DNA from: Pseudochelatococcus contaminans
Lineage (GTDB): Bacteria > Pseudomonadota > Alphaproteobacteria > Rhizobiales > Beijerinckiaceae
Direction: 5' to 3'
Assembly (NCBI RefSeq): GCF_014195635.1
Contig: NZ_JACICC010000002.1
Coordinates: 62,001 to 126,000, forward strand
DNA: 64,000 nucleotides
A program made the position numbers and the translations under genes. The notes below the pieces were generated by a model. That model saw only the letters and a list, made by a program, of their open reading frames with translations. It was not told the DNA's origin and searched no databases. Shown here piece after piece: positions 50,974 through 61,182 of the stretch; the stretch's first letter is position 1; every line of letters starts with the position of its first letter.

Positions 50974-51846
50974 ATGAATAAAGCCGTGCTCGGTCTCATC
51001 GACATCCTCAACCTTGAACAGCTTGAGGAAAACCTGTTTCGCGGCATCGGGCCGAAAGAGGGCTGGCAACGCGTCTTCGGCGGGCAGGTTATCGGCCAGG
51101 CGCTGGTCGCCGCCACGCGCACCGTGGAGGCCGACCGGCCGGTGCATTCCATGCACTGTTATTTCGTCCATCCCGGCGATCCGAAAATTCCGATCGTCTA
51201 CGAGGTCAAGCGCATCCGCGATGGCCGCAGCTTCACGACACGCTATGTCGAGGCAATTCAGCACGGACGGGCGATCTTTACGCTCATTGCCTCGTTCCAT
51301 GCCCATGAGCCCGGCCTGCGCCACCAGCCGCCCATGCCTGACGTGCCGATGCCGGAGGAGACGGCGCAGGAGGATTTGCAGGCCGCGCTCTTGCAGCAGA
51401 TGCCCGAGCCGATCCGCAATTATTTCGAGCGCGAGCGCCCGGTGGAGCTGCGTCCGGTCGATTACAGCCGGTTTCTACCCGGCACGCAGGGGGCACGCAA
51501 ACCATCCTTCGACATCTGGATACGCGCCACGGCGCCGCTGCCGGATGATCCGGCAATTCATCGCTGTGTACTCGGCTACGCATCGGATATGACGTTGCTC
51601 GACACCAGCCTGGCAGTGCATGGCCGCTCGGTGTTCGAGGGCGGCATTCAGGGCGCCAGCCTCGACCACGCCATGTGGTTCCATCGTCCGTTCCGCGCCG
51701 ACGAATGGCTGCTCTACTCGCAGGAAAGCCCGTTTTCGGGCAGCGCGCGTGGCCTCTCGCGCGGTCTGTTCTTCACCAGAGACGGCCTCCATGTCGCCAC
51801 CGTGGCGCAGGAAGGACTGATCCGGCCCGTCGATCCCACCGCCTGA
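50974..51846 (+). CDS. tesB: Acyl-CoA thioesterase II
   Basis: A double hot-dog-fold thioesterase of 290 residues. VFGGQVIGQALVAATRTV and VHSMHCYFVHPGDPKIPI mark the first half, and LDHAMWFHRPFRADEWLLY with ESPFSGSARGLSRG the second; Asp in the LDHAMWFH region and Gln/Thr partners form the active site in the family. ATG 50974 is used; a TTG two codons earlier is less likely. Confidence 0.94.
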   Translation: MNKAVLGLIDILNLEQLEENLFRGIGPKEGWQRVFGGQVIGQALVAATRTVEADRPVHSMHCYFVHPGDPKIPIVYEVKRIRDGRSFTTRYVEAIQHGRAIFTLIASFHAHEPGLRHQPPMPDVPMPEETAQEDLQAALLQQMPEPIRNYFERERPVELRPVDYSRFLPGTQGARKPSFDIWIRATAPLPDDPAIHRCVLGYASDMTLLDTSLAVHGRSVFEGGIQGASLDHAMWFHRPFRADEWLLYSQESPFSGSARGLSRGLFFTRDGLHVATVAQEGLIRPVDPTA

Positions 51847-52501
<655 letters not shown>

Positions 52502-52518
52502 TGGAAGGAGTTCAATCA

Positions 52519-53991
52519 ATGCAGCTTATCCGTTCCGCATCTCGCGGCCTTTTCCTTGCTCCGCTCGCGGCCTGTCTGGCAGCGACGCCGGCGCTGGCGC
52601 AGGACGCACCCGTGCCCGATAGCGGCAACACCGCCTTCCTACTGATCAGCGCCGTGCTGGTGCTGTTCATGTCATTGCCGGGCATCGCGCTGTTCTACGG
52701 CGGCATGGTGCGTGCGAAGAACATGCTCTCGGTTCTGTCGCAGGTGCTCGCCATCATGGCGCTGACCTCGATCATCTGGATCGTCTACGGCTATTCGCTG
52801 GCCTTCACCAACGGCGGCGGCCTGAACAGCTTCGTCGGCGGTTTCGACAAGCTTTTCCTCTCGGGCGTGGATGCATCGTCGCTGGCGGCAACGTTCTCCA
52901 ACGGCGTCTACGTGCCGGAATATGCCTACATCGCCTTCCAGGCGGCCTTCGCCTGCCTGACGCCGGCAATCCTCATCGGCGCGCTGGTGGAACGCACGCG
53001 CTTTTCCGCCATCCTGCTGTTCACGGCGCTGTGGCTCACCTTCGTCTACTTCCCCATTGCGCACATGGTCTGGTACTGGGCCGGTCCCGACGCGCTCGCC
53101 GACGCGGCACGCGCGGTGCAGGAAGCGACCGATGAAGCTGCCCGTGCTGCGGCCCTGGCCAACCTCGCCGCTGTCGAGGCGGATGCGGGACTCATCTTCA
53201 AGTGGGGCGCGCTCGACTTTGCCGGCGGCACCGTGATTCACATCAACTCCGGTATCGCCGGCCTCGTGGGCGCGATCATGATCGGCAAGCGAATCGGTTA
53301 CGGCAAGGAAGCCCTGCCGCCGCACTCCCTGCCCATGACGCTGATCGGCACCGCCGTTCTGTGGGTCGGCTGGTTCGGCTTCAACGCCGGCTCCAACCTG
53401 GAAGCCAACGGCGGCGCGGCGCTGGCCTTCGTCAACACGCTCTTCGCCACGGCTGGCGGTATCCTCGGCTGGCTCATCGTGGAGTGGACCGGCAAGGGCA
53501 AGCCCTCCATGCTCGGCATGGCGTCCGGCGCGATTTCCGGCCTCGTCGCCATCACACCCGCCGCCGGTTTTGCAGGCCCCGTGGGTGCGGCTGTCCTTGG
53601 CTTCGTTGGCGGTGCGGTTTGCTTCTACTTCGTCAGCAAGGTCAAGAACGCGCTCGGGTATGACGACTCGCTCGACGTGTTCGGCATCCACGGCGTGGGC
53701 GGCATTGTCGGCGCCATCGGCACGGGCATCGTGGTTGCCCCGGCGCTGGGCGGCGCTGGATTGGTGGACTACGTCACCAGCCCCGGCGAAGCCGTGAGTG
53801 TGGCCGTGAACATCGGCGAGCAGGTCTGGGCACAGATCAAGGGCGTGCTGCTGACAATAGTCTGGTCTGGCATAGGATCGGCCATCATCTTCAAGATCGT
53901 CGATCTGGTCGTGGGTCTGCGCGTGAGCCCGGAGGTCGAGCGCGAAGGGCTCGACGTCGCCGAGCACGGCGAGCGCGCTTACAATCTCTGA
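52519..53991 (+). CDS. amtB: Ammonium transporter AmtB
   Basis: A 490-residue channel with a cleavable signal (MQLIRSASRG...PALAQ) and 11 membrane helices. Amt signatures are visible: GIALFYGGMVRAKNML, the pore-His region FAGGTVIHINSGIAG, and DVFGIHGVGGIVGAI. AAGGAG lies 9 nt before ATG 52519. A central extracytoplasmic Ala-rich insertion (ADAARAVQEATDEAARAAAL) is longer than in E. coli AmtB. It ends at a strong palindrome. Confidence 0.95.
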   Translation: MQLIRSASRGLFLAPLAACLAATPALAQDAPVPDSGNTAFLLISAVLVLFMSLPGIALFYGGMVRAKNMLSVLSQVLAIMALTSIIWIVYGYSLAFTNGGGLNSFVGGFDKLFLSGVDASSLAATFSNGVYVPEYAYIAFQAAFACLTPAILIGALVERTRFSAILLFTALWLTFVYFPIAHMVWYWAGPDALADAARAVQEATDEAARAAALANLAAVEADAGLIFKWGALDFAGGTVIHINSGIAGLVGAIMIGKRIGYGKEALPPHSLPMTLIGTAVLWVGWFGFNAGSNLEANGGAALAFVNTLFATAGGILGWLIVEWTGKGKPSMLGMASGAISGLVAITPAAGFAGPVGAAVLGFVGGAVCFYFVSKVKNALGYDDSLDVFGIHGVGGIVGAIGTGIVVAPALGGAGLVDYVTSPGEAVSVAVNIGEQVWAQIKGVLLTIVWSGIGSAIIFKIVDLVVGLRVSPEVEREGLDVAEHGERAYNL

Positions 53992-54037
53992 TCCGGATCA
54001 ACCGGACAGGGCAACCAATAAGGGGAACGGTTGAACG

Positions 54038-54063
54038 GGGGCGGCCTGCATGCAGGCCGCCCC
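54038..54063. terminator. 26-bp perfect palindrome between amtB and a convergent gene
   Basis: A perfect GC-rich palindrome with arms GGGCGGCCTGCA / TGCAGGCCGCCC (13 bp each side), lying 46 bp after amtB and 7 bp before the convergent cyclic-nucleotide-binding gene ends. It would form a strong hairpin on either strand, so it is likely a bidirectional transcript end, although no T-run is present. Confidence 0.7.
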
Positions 54064-54070
54064 TGCGCTT

Positions 54071-54601
54071 TCATGAGCGCGAGGCGTCGTCGTCTGCCTG
54101 CTCATCCGCCACCGCGCCGGACGCGGGCTCAAGCGTTCCTTGCTCAAGCGCTCCCTGCGCCGATTGCAACAAGCGGCTGACGACATCGAGTTCCATGCTC
54201 AGACGCCGAAACGGCACTGCAAGCGCCTGCTGCAAGGCAGCGGCCGAATGCGGAAACTCCTGAATAACGCGGCCCATCAGCGCCCGCGACAGCCGCAGCA
54301 CCGCGCTGTCCTCATCGGCCACCGCCGTTGTGAGCCATTGGGTTTCGATCACCAGCGCCGGCTCCCCCAGCAGGCTGCCGGGCGACACCTGCCGCCGCCG
54401 GCCATCCGCATCCTGCAAGGAGAGGCTGCCACTGACGAGGACATAGCCGCCCTCCGCCGGTTCGCCCTGCCGATACAGCACCTCGCCAGTGCGGATATTG
54501 CGGGTCTGGGCGGACTGCGCCAGCCGCCGCAACGCCGCCTGCTCGAAACCCGCGAACACCGGCAAGGCCGACAGCAAGGCGATATCATCGCTCAAGCTCA
54601 T
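54071..54601 (-). CDS. Cyclic nucleotide-binding domain protein without DNA-binding domain
   Basis: A 176-residue protein with one cNMP-binding (CAP-type) beta-roll: LLSALPVFAGFEQAALRRLA, RTGEVLYRQGEPAEGGYVLVSGSL, and a phosphate-binding cassette-like SPGSLLGEPALV lacking the usual RxA Arg. After a helical segment the C-terminus is acidic and low-complexity. No helix-turn-helix is present, so it is not a Crp/Fnr regulator. It may act by protein contact. It lies downstream of a response regulator on the same strand, 209 bp away. Confidence 0.78.
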   Translation of the reverse strand: MSLSDDIALLSALPVFAGFEQAALRRLAQSAQTRNIRTGEVLYRQGEPAEGGYVLVSGSLSLQDADGRRRQVSPGSLLGEPALVIETQWLTTAVADEDSAVLRLSRALMGRVIQEFPHSAAALQQALAVPFRRLSMELDVVSRLLQSAQGALEQGTLEPASGAVADEQADDDASRS

Positions 54602-54809
54602 GATTCACGCCCCATGCTTCATTGCCAGTTCGCTTAATTAATCAGCAAAAACCAGATCAACAAGAACCATGCCAAAATATATAATATATGGCGTAGCAAA
54701 TGCAGACGTGACAGATCCTTTTTCGGGCATCCTATAAACCCGAAAAATGAATATCCAATCAATGACCAATTATTTTTATACGGCTTAACGACCCGGAATC
54801 GGCATGGAT

Positions 54810-55496
54810 TTACGGCGCGAGCTTGTAGCCGCCGGGTTCCGTCACGAGGATCGACGCATTGGAGGGGTCTTCCTCGATCTTCTGGCGCAGGCGATAAATA
54901 TGCGTTTCCAGCGTGTGCGTGGTGACGTTCGCGTTGTAACCCCACACTTCCGCCAGCAAGGTCTCGCGCGGCACGACCTGATCCTCGGCCCGGTAGAGGA
55001 AGCGCAGGATGGCGGTTTCCTTCTCTGTGAGCTTCAGCCGCGAGCCCTTGCTGTCCACCAGCAGTTTCGCACCCGGGCGGAAGGTATATTGCCCCACCTT
55101 GAGCACGGCATCCTCGCTGGCCTCATGCTGGCGGAGCTGCACGCGGATGCGCGCCAGCAGGACGGCGAAGCGGAACGGCTTGACGACATAATCGTTGGCG
55201 CCCGCCTCAAGCCCCTGAATGGTGTCGGCATCGTCGGCGTGGCCGGTCAGCATCAGGATCGGCGCGCGATAGCCGTTGCGGCGAATGAGCCTCACGGCCT
55301 CACGGCCATCCATGTCCGGCAGGCCAACATCCATGATGACGATGTCGAAGTTGCCCGCGCCGACAGCCTCGACCGCCGCCTCTCCGGAGGCAACGGACGT
55401 GACCTCGAAATCGCCAGTCAGCACGAGCTGCTCTGACAACGTATCGCGCAAGTCCGCTTCATCATCGACGATCAACAACTGAAAAAGGCGTGGCAT
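54810..55496 (-). CDS. OmpR/PhoB-type response regulator
   Basis: A 228-residue regulator: receiver with phospho-acceptor Asp56 (FDIVIMDVGLPDMDG) and Lys in the VKPFRFAVLLARI switch segment; C-terminal winged helix (ETLLAEVWGYNANVTTHTLETH; ILVTEPGGYKLAP). It lies alone with no sensor kinase. CenR-like sequence is possible, but I cannot confirm the orthology. ATG 55496 is the natural start; the frame is open to 55538. The 208 bp downstream contain an AT-rich inverted repeat (TTTTTCGGG / CCCGAAAAA near 54719-54747). Confidence 0.85.
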   Translation of the reverse strand: MPRLFQLLIVDDEADLRDTLSEQLVLTGDFEVTSVASGEAAVEAVGAGNFDIVIMDVGLPDMDGREAVRLIRRNGYRAPILMLTGHADDADTIQGLEAGANDYVVKPFRFAVLLARIRVQLRQHEASEDAVLKVGQYTFRPGAKLLVDSKGSRLKLTEKETAILRFLYRAEDQVVPRETLLAEVWGYNANVTTHTLETHIYRLRQKIEEDPSNASILVTEPGGYKLAP

Positions 55497-55692
55497 GCGT
55501 GGACAATCTCCGGGATCCCGGCGACGACTGGTCGCCATTCATATGAACGGTTAAGAGTGGCGAAAGATAGCATGTGCCACCAGTTGAAAACGCAAAATAC
55601 TCTAACTTTTTGATTTTCAGCGAATGCTTGTCGATTCGATGCCCAAGCCCGACCGGAAAGCACTCTGACCTGAAAACACAGCGAGGTTTGGG

Positions 55693-56280
55693 ATGACAGG
55701 ACGCGCGGCCCTCAGAACGATCCACGTCTTCCCCGCCCCCGATAACCCCCGGCGAGGGCGGATCGTCGCGGGAAACGTGGTCATTGCCTGCGCGCTTGGC
55801 AAGGGCGGAATCACCCGCGCCAAGCGGGAGGGGGACGGCGCGACCCCGGCCGGTGCGCATCGGCCCCTGCATGGTTACTACCGCGCCGACCGCGTCTCCA
55901 GGCCCCGAACCACGGTGCCGCTCGTGCCGCTGCGCCGGTCCGACGGCTGGTGCGACGCCCCCGGCCACCGCAGCTACAATCGCCACGTCACCCTGCCGTT
56001 TGCCGCCCGCCACGAAACCATGTGGCGGGACGATCATGTCTATGACATCGTTATCGATCTCGGCTGGAACCTGCGTCCGCGCATTCAAGGCCACGGCAGC
56101 GCCATTTTCCTGCATCTGGCGCGCGATGGCTTTGCGCCCACGGAAGGATGCATCGCCGTGCCGCGCGATAAGGCCGAACGCCTGCTGGCGCTGATCGGCC
56201 CGCAAACGCGGATCGTCGTCTGCGGCAAACCGAAGCCGGTGCGGCGCGTATCTCCCGCACTCAAGCGGCGAAAGCGCTGA
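55693..56280 (+). CDS. L,D-transpeptidase family protein (YkuD type)
   Basis: A 195-residue protein with the YkuD catalytic signature GHGSAIFLHLARDGFAPTEGC, where His141 and Cys153 are the expected catalytic pair. No signal peptide is seen; it looks cytoplasmic or uses an unconventional route, as in many short alphaproteobacterial members. It would make L,D cross-links or modify peptidoglycan. Its 3' end overlaps the convergent ABC ATPase gene by 20 bp. Confidence 0.85.
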   Translation: MTGRAALRTIHVFPAPDNPRRGRIVAGNVVIACALGKGGITRAKREGDGATPAGAHRPLHGYYRADRVSRPRTTVPLVPLRRSDGWCDAPGHRSYNRHVTLPFAARHETMWRDDHVYDIVIDLGWNLRPRIQGHGSAIFLHLARDGFAPTEGCIAVPRDKAERLLALIGPQTRIVVCGKPKPVRRVSPALKRRKR

Positions 56281-57877
56281 AATCCGGCTGCGAGGCCAAC
56301 AGCGCCCGTGTGTAAGGGTGCTGCGGATCGGTGAGCACCTCCGCCGTCATACCCTCCTCGACGATGCGCCCGTCATGCATCACCGCCACGCGCCTTGCGA
56401 TGGCCTTTGCCACGCGCAAATCATGGGTGATGAAGAGATAAGCCAACCCGTGATCGGCGCGCAGCCGGGCCAGAAGATCCAGAATCCGCGCCTGCGCCAC
56501 GACATCCAGCGACGACACGGCCTCATCGAGCACCACGAGCCGGGGTCGCGTAACCAGTGCGCGCGCCATCGCGATCCGCTGCCGCTGGCCGCCCGAAAAC
56601 GCGTGCGGATACTTGTTCGCGTCGTCCGGCGAAAGGCCGACCTCGCGCAGCGCCTCGGCCACGCGCTCGTCCCGTTCATCGGCTGCAATCGGCCCCGCCA
56701 GATGCAGCGGCTCGGCAATGATCCAGCCCGCCTTGCGGCGCGGATCGAGAGAGGAGTACGGATCCTGAAACACCGCCTGCACATCCGCGCGCATGCGGCG
56801 CAGGACATCGCGCCCCGCTCCGGCGATATCCTGCCCGCGATAGGCGATGCGCCCGGCATCCGGCGTTTGCAGGCCCAGCATCAGACTGGCAAGTGTCGTT
56901 TTGCCAGAGCCTGATTCGCCGATCAACGCGACGCTCTCGCCAGCCTGGACAGAGAGGCTCACCTGATCGACCGCCCGCCGATACTGCCGCCAGGCCAGCG
57001 GGTGGGCACGGGGCAAGCCGAAACGGCGCGACACTGCTTCGGCTGCGAGCAGCGGCGGATGTTCTGCCGGCGTATGCTCAGGCAATGGAGGCACCGGAGC
57101 GGCGATCTCCCGCGAAAGCGTCGCGGCGGCGATCAGCGTGCGCACCTGCGGGGCGTGTGCCCGGCCTGCGAAACCGCGCGTCGGCCCGGTTTCGACGATG
57201 CGGCCTTCGTCCATCACGGCGATTCGGTCGGCCATGGTCGCCACCACGCCCAGATCGTGCGAGATCAGGAGCAAGGCCGGTCCGTCATCGCGCAGGATCG
57301 TCCGCAGCAGATCGAGAATGCGTGCCTGCGTGGTGACATCGAGCGCCGTGGTCGGCTCATCCGCGATGATGATGTCCGGCCGCATGGCGACCGTCATGGC
57401 GATGGCCACGCGCTGGCGCTGCCCGCCGGACAATTCATGCGGAAACCTGTCAGGCGACACCCTTGCCGGATCAAGCCCGGCACGCGCCAGCGTTTCCGCA
57501 GCCAGCGACGCCGCCTCCCGGCGAGTCACGTCCGCATGCTGCCGGATGCCCTCAGCCACCTGCGCGCCGATGGTCATCAACGGGTTCAGCGCGGATTGCG
57601 GTTCCTGAAACACCACGCCGATGCGCCGGCCCCGAATGCCGCACATCGCCGCCTCATCCAGCGACAGCAGATCCGTGCCATCGAAAACGATGCGCCCCCG
57701 CGCCTGCCCGTCCTGCGGTAGCAGGCGCATCAGCGCCAGGGCCGTCATCGACTTGCCAGACCCCGACCGGCCGATGATGCCCAGCGTTTCCCCCCGCGTC
57801 AGCGTGAAGCCGACACCGCGCAGGATAGGACGCCCGGCCACATCCACTTCCAGATTATCGACGGTCAGAAGCGTCAC
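56261..57877 (-). CDS. Dipeptide/nickel-type ABC transporter, fused tandem ATPase
   Basis: A 538-residue protein containing both ATPase domains (DppD- and DppF-like) in one chain. Domain 1 has Walker A GRSGSGKS (36-43) and signature LSGGQ (149-153); domain 2 has Walker A GESGSGKT (320-327) and FSGGQRQRIAMARAL. HAPQVRTLIAA and HPYTRALLAS are the oligopeptide-type C-terminal motifs. It energises the two permeases encoded upstream. ATGA overlap with the permease stop. Confidence 0.93.
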   Translation of the reverse strand: MTLLTVDNLEVDVAGRPILRGVGFTLTRGETLGIIGRSGSGKSMTALALMRLLPQDGQARGRIVFDGTDLLSLDEAAMCGIRGRRIGVVFQEPQSALNPLMTIGAQVAEGIRQHADVTRREAASLAAETLARAGLDPARVSPDRFPHELSGGQRQRVAIAMTVAMRPDIIIADEPTTALDVTTQARILDLLRTILRDDGPALLLISHDLGVVATMADRIAVMDEGRIVETGPTRGFAGRAHAPQVRTLIAAATLSREIAAPVPPLPEHTPAEHPPLLAAEAVSRRFGLPRAHPLAWRQYRRAVDQVSLSVQAGESVALIGESGSGKTTLASLMLGLQTPDAGRIAYRGQDIAGAGRDVLRRMRADVQAVFQDPYSSLDPRRKAGWIIAEPLHLAGPIAADERDERVAEALREVGLSPDDANKYPHAFSGGQRQRIAMARALVTRPRLVVLDEAVSSLDVVAQARILDLLARLRADHGLAYLFITHDLRVAKAIARRVAVMHDGRIVEEGMTAEVLTDPQHPYTRALLASQPDFSAFAA

Positions 57878-58716
57878 CGCACCGCCTCGCTTTCAGGAAT
57901 AAACGCGCCGCGCGGGTCGAGCGCCTGCCGCAGGCCCGCGCCGAGCAGATTGAAGCCCATGACCGTGACCATAATGGCCAGTCCCGGCGCGATGGCGAGC
58001 AGCGGGCTGATAGGCAGCAGCGTCTGCGCCTCCAGCAGCATGCGGCCCCAGCTTGGCTGCGGCGGCTGAACGCCAAGCCCGATGTAGGACAACGATGCCT
58101 CCGCCAGCACCCCGAGCGATAGCTGCACACTGGTATGCACGGTCAGCACGCCGGCGATGTTCGGCAGCACATGCACGGTGGCAATCCACAGGCTGCCACG
58201 CCCGGCAACACGCGCCGCCGCGACGTAACCGCTGCGCCACACCGGCAACGACGCACCGTAGGAAACACGTATGAATATGGGGATATAGAAGATGCCGATA
58301 GCGACCATGGCATTGAGCATGCCCGGCCCCAATGTCTCGCGCAGCAGGATGGCGATGAGCAACGCCGGGAAGGCGAACAGGAAATCACTGGTGCGCAATG
58401 TGGCGTAGCTCGCGACACCGCCGCTGCTGGCGGCGAGCATACCCGCCGTTGCGCCGACGACAAGACCGATGGTGACCGCCGAGATCGACACCCCCACCGG
58501 CCCAACGGCACCGCGCATCAGCAAGGACAGCACGTCACGGCCAAGCTGATCTGTGCCGAGCCAATGCCGTGGCCCCGGCGGCGCAAAACGATTGGCGATG
58601 TCCAGTTTCAGCGGATCGTAGGGCGTCCATACGAGCGAGATCAACGCCATCAGGCAAACGCCGCCGACGATGATCGCCCCGGCCAGCAGCCGTGCGTTCA
58701 GAAAATCCCGGTTCAT
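57874..58716 (-). CDS. ABC transporter permease (DppC/OppC type)
   Basis: A 280-residue inner-membrane permease with about six helices and the EAA-type loop VAAARVAGRGSLWIATVHVLPN; HWLGTDQLGRDVLSLLMRGA is the classical DppC motif. ATG 58716 is the start because it overlaps the stop of the first permease (ATGA). The frame stays open far upstream but only as a shadow of that gene. Confidence 0.92.
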   Translation of the reverse strand: MNRDFLNARLLAGAIIVGGVCLMALISLVWTPYDPLKLDIANRFAPPGPRHWLGTDQLGRDVLSLLMRGAVGPVGVSISAVTIGLVVGATAGMLAASSGGVASYATLRTSDFLFAFPALLIAILLRETLGPGMLNAMVAIGIFYIPIFIRVSYGASLPVWRSGYVAAARVAGRGSLWIATVHVLPNIAGVLTVHTSVQLSLGVLAEASLSYIGLGVQPPQPSWGRMLLEAQTLLPISPLLAIAPGLAIMVTVMGFNLLGAGLRQALDPRGAFIPESEAVR

Positions 58717-59660
58717 GCCGCCCTCCGCACCCGGGGATCGACCGCCGCATAAGCGAGGCCCACCAGGAGGTTGACCACCGCCACGATGGCGACCAGCAGC
58801 ATGACCACGCTCTGCACCACGATGAGATCCCGCTGGTTGACGGCCTGAAAGACCAGCCGCCCGATGCCGGGCAGAAAGAAGACGTTCTCGATGATGATGG
58901 TTCCGGCCAGCAGAAACGGGAATTGCAGCCCCAGCACACTGAGGATGGGAATAAAGGCATTGCGCAGGGCATGGCGGCGCAGCGCCTGACCACGCGTCAG
59001 GCCCTTGGCGCGGGCGGTGCGGACGAAATCCTGCGCCAGCACATCGACAAGCGACTGGCGCATCACCTGCGCCAGAATCGCCGATTGCGGCAACGCCAGC
59101 GCCACCGCCGGCAGCACCAGCGCCAGCAGAGCGGGACCGGCACCGGCGTCCCACCCCGGGAAGCCGCCGGGGGGCAGCCATCGCAATGTCACCGCGAACA
59201 GCAGCACCAGCAGCATCGCCAGCCAGAAGTTGGGCACCGCGATGCCAAGCTGCGCCACGATCAGCACACCCCGATCCACCGCCCTGCCCCGCCGCGCGGC
59301 AGCCCACATACCCAGCGGCAGCCCAATGGCCACAGCGAGCGCCAGCGCCAGCGCCGCCAGCGGCAGGCTGACACCCAATCGCGCAGCTATGAGATCAGAA
59401 ACGGGCACGGCATACGTGTGGCTGACGCCGGGATTGCCCGTGAGCAGCCCCGAGACCCACGTCCAATAGCGCACCGCCAGCGGCTGATCGAGACCGAGTT
59501 GCTCCCGCAGCGCGGCCAGCGTGTCGGGCCGTGCGTTGACGCCGAGCATCACCTGCGCCGGATCGCCGGGCAAAACCTGCATGGCCGCGAAAATCACCAC
59601 GGACGCCACCAACAGCGTTGCCAGCAGCGACGCCACACCCGCAGCAAACGCGCGGATCAT
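58713..59660 (-). CDS. ABC transporter permease (DppB/OppB type)
   Basis: A 315-residue permease: VLPGDPAQVMLGVNA after the first helix, LGLDQPLAVRYWTWVSG, and the EAA loop FVRTARAKGLTRGQALRRHALRNAFIP. It heads the permease pair, 31 bp after the binding-protein gene. Confidence 0.93.
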   Translation of the reverse strand: MIRAFAAGVASLLATLLVASVVIFAAMQVLPGDPAQVMLGVNARPDTLAALREQLGLDQPLAVRYWTWVSGLLTGNPGVSHTYAVPVSDLIAARLGVSLPLAALALALAVAIGLPLGMWAAARRGRAVDRGVLIVAQLGIAVPNFWLAMLLVLLFAVTLRWLPPGGFPGWDAGAGPALLALVLPAVALALPQSAILAQVMRQSLVDVLAQDFVRTARAKGLTRGQALRRHALRNAFIPILSVLGLQFPFLLAGTIIIENVFFLPGIGRLVFQAVNQRDLIVVQSVVMLLVAIVAVVNLLVGLAYAAVDPRVRRAA

Positions 59661-59691
59661 GCTGCGCCACTCCGCCCCCGGCAGGATGGCA

Positions 59692-61182
59692 TCAACGCTC
59701 CCACCGCACGCCCGTCAGATCGTTGGCCGGAATCGGCGCATTCTCCCAAAACCCTTGCAGCCGGGCATCCCATACGCCCAGCTTGGGCAGCAGGAACAGG
59801 AAGCCGTTGACCGCATCGTCAGTAAGCTTTTGCTGAAGGCTCTTCAGCAAAACCAGCCGTTTTTCCTCATCCTGTTCCGCCGCCAGTTCAGCGTAGAGCG
59901 CTTTGTACTCGGGACTGTCGTAGTTGAAGTAGTAATCGTCGCGGGCATAGATATCGAGATCGTTCGGCTCGACATGGGACACGATGCTGAGGTCATAATT
60001 CTTGTCGCGGAACACATCCGTCAGCCACTGCGCCCATTCCATCGGCACGATATCGACTTGAATACCGACATCGCGCAGCCGCTCCGCAATAATCTCGCCA
60101 GAGCGGCGCGCGTAGGACGGCGGCGGCAGAGCCAGTTTCAGGCGCAACCCCTCCGCGCCCGCCTCCCTCAGCAAGGCACGCGCCGCCTCGGGATCGTAGG
60201 GATAGCGCCCGGTGAGGTCGACGTAACCGGCATTCTGCGGTGCGAAATGCGAGCCGATGGGATCGCCATAGCCGTATAACGCGCCGTCGATCAGCAGCTT
60301 GCGGTCGATGGCATGCGCGATGGCGCGGCGCACGCGAATATCGTCCAGCGGCTTGCGTGCGTTGTTCTGGGCCAGAACCGTCTTGCCCTCCGTACGGCCC
60401 ACAACGACCTTGAAGCGCGGATCGGCTTCGAACTGCGGCAGGTGCTCCGGCGCGGGAAAGTTGGTGTAGGCGTCGATATTGCCGGCCATCAGCGCCGCAT
60501 AAGCCGCCGAAGGATCGCCGATAACGCGGAAGGTGACGCGCGACAGCGCCGGCTTCTCGCCCCAGTAGCGATCGTTGCGCACCAGATCCACCCGGTCGCC
60601 CATATGCCAGCGGGAGAACCGGAACGGCCCGGTGCCATTCGGCATGGCGCGATTGGTTTCGGCGGTTTCATGCCCCACGATGACAAGCGCCGGCAGCCCG
60701 AGGATGAACGGCAGTTGCGCCGTCGGTCGCTTCAGACGCACGCTCAGGGTATGAGCGTCCACCGCCTCGACCGCTTCGATGGGTTCGAGCAGCGCCTTCT
60801 GCGGATTGATGCTGTCGGGCGCGATGGCGCGCTCCAGCGTAAACACCGCGTCGCGCGCATCGAAGGTGCTGCCATCATGGAAGAACACACCCTGCCGCAG
60901 CCGGAACGTATAGACCTTGCCGTCATCCGACACCTCCCAGCTCTCCGCAAGGCCGGGGATGACACGGCCCTCGCGGTCGATCCGCGTCAGGCCTTCGAAC
61001 AGGTTGGCGTAGGTGATTTCACCGATGACCGCGGCAGCGGCGGCGGTGGGGTCGAGATGCGGAGGCTCCAGCCGCACGCCGATTGCAAGGTCCGTGCGCT
61101 GGGCGAAAGCCGGCCCGCCGCACAGCAGCGCCACGCCCAAAATCAGGGCAGCGCACCGCCTCGTCATGCGCCATACGGTCAT
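59692..61182 (-). CDS. ABC transporter substrate-binding protein (SBP family 5)
   Basis: A 496-residue periplasmic binding protein with an N-terminal Sec signal (ALILGVALLCGGPAFAQ) and family-5 signatures: LEPPHLDPTAAAAAVIGEIT, LFEGLTRIDREGRVIPGLAE, SWEVSDDGKVYTFRLRQGV and DVRVRRAIAHAIDRKLLIDG-type loop. Ligands of the family are peptides, nickel, or other small solutes; the specificity here is unknown. GGAGG lies 7 nt before ATG 61182. First gene of the importer operon. Confidence 0.93.
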   Translation of the reverse strand: MTVWRMTRRCAALILGVALLCGGPAFAQRTDLAIGVRLEPPHLDPTAAAAAVIGEITYANLFEGLTRIDREGRVIPGLAESWEVSDDGKVYTFRLRQGVFFHDGSTFDARDAVFTLERAIAPDSINPQKALLEPIEAVEAVDAHTLSVRLKRPTAQLPFILGLPALVIVGHETAETNRAMPNGTGPFRFSRWHMGDRVDLVRNDRYWGEKPALSRVTFRVIGDPSAAYAALMAGNIDAYTNFPAPEHLPQFEADPRFKVVVGRTEGKTVLAQNNARKPLDDIRVRRAIAHAIDRKLLIDGALYGYGDPIGSHFAPQNAGYVDLTGRYPYDPEAARALLREAGAEGLRLKLALPPPSYARRSGEIIAERLRDVGIQVDIVPMEWAQWLTDVFRDKNYDLSIVSHVEPNDLDIYARDDYYFNYDSPEYKALYAELAAEQDEEKRLVLLKSLQQKLTDDAVNGFLFLLPKLGVWDARLQGFWENAPIPANDLTGVRWER

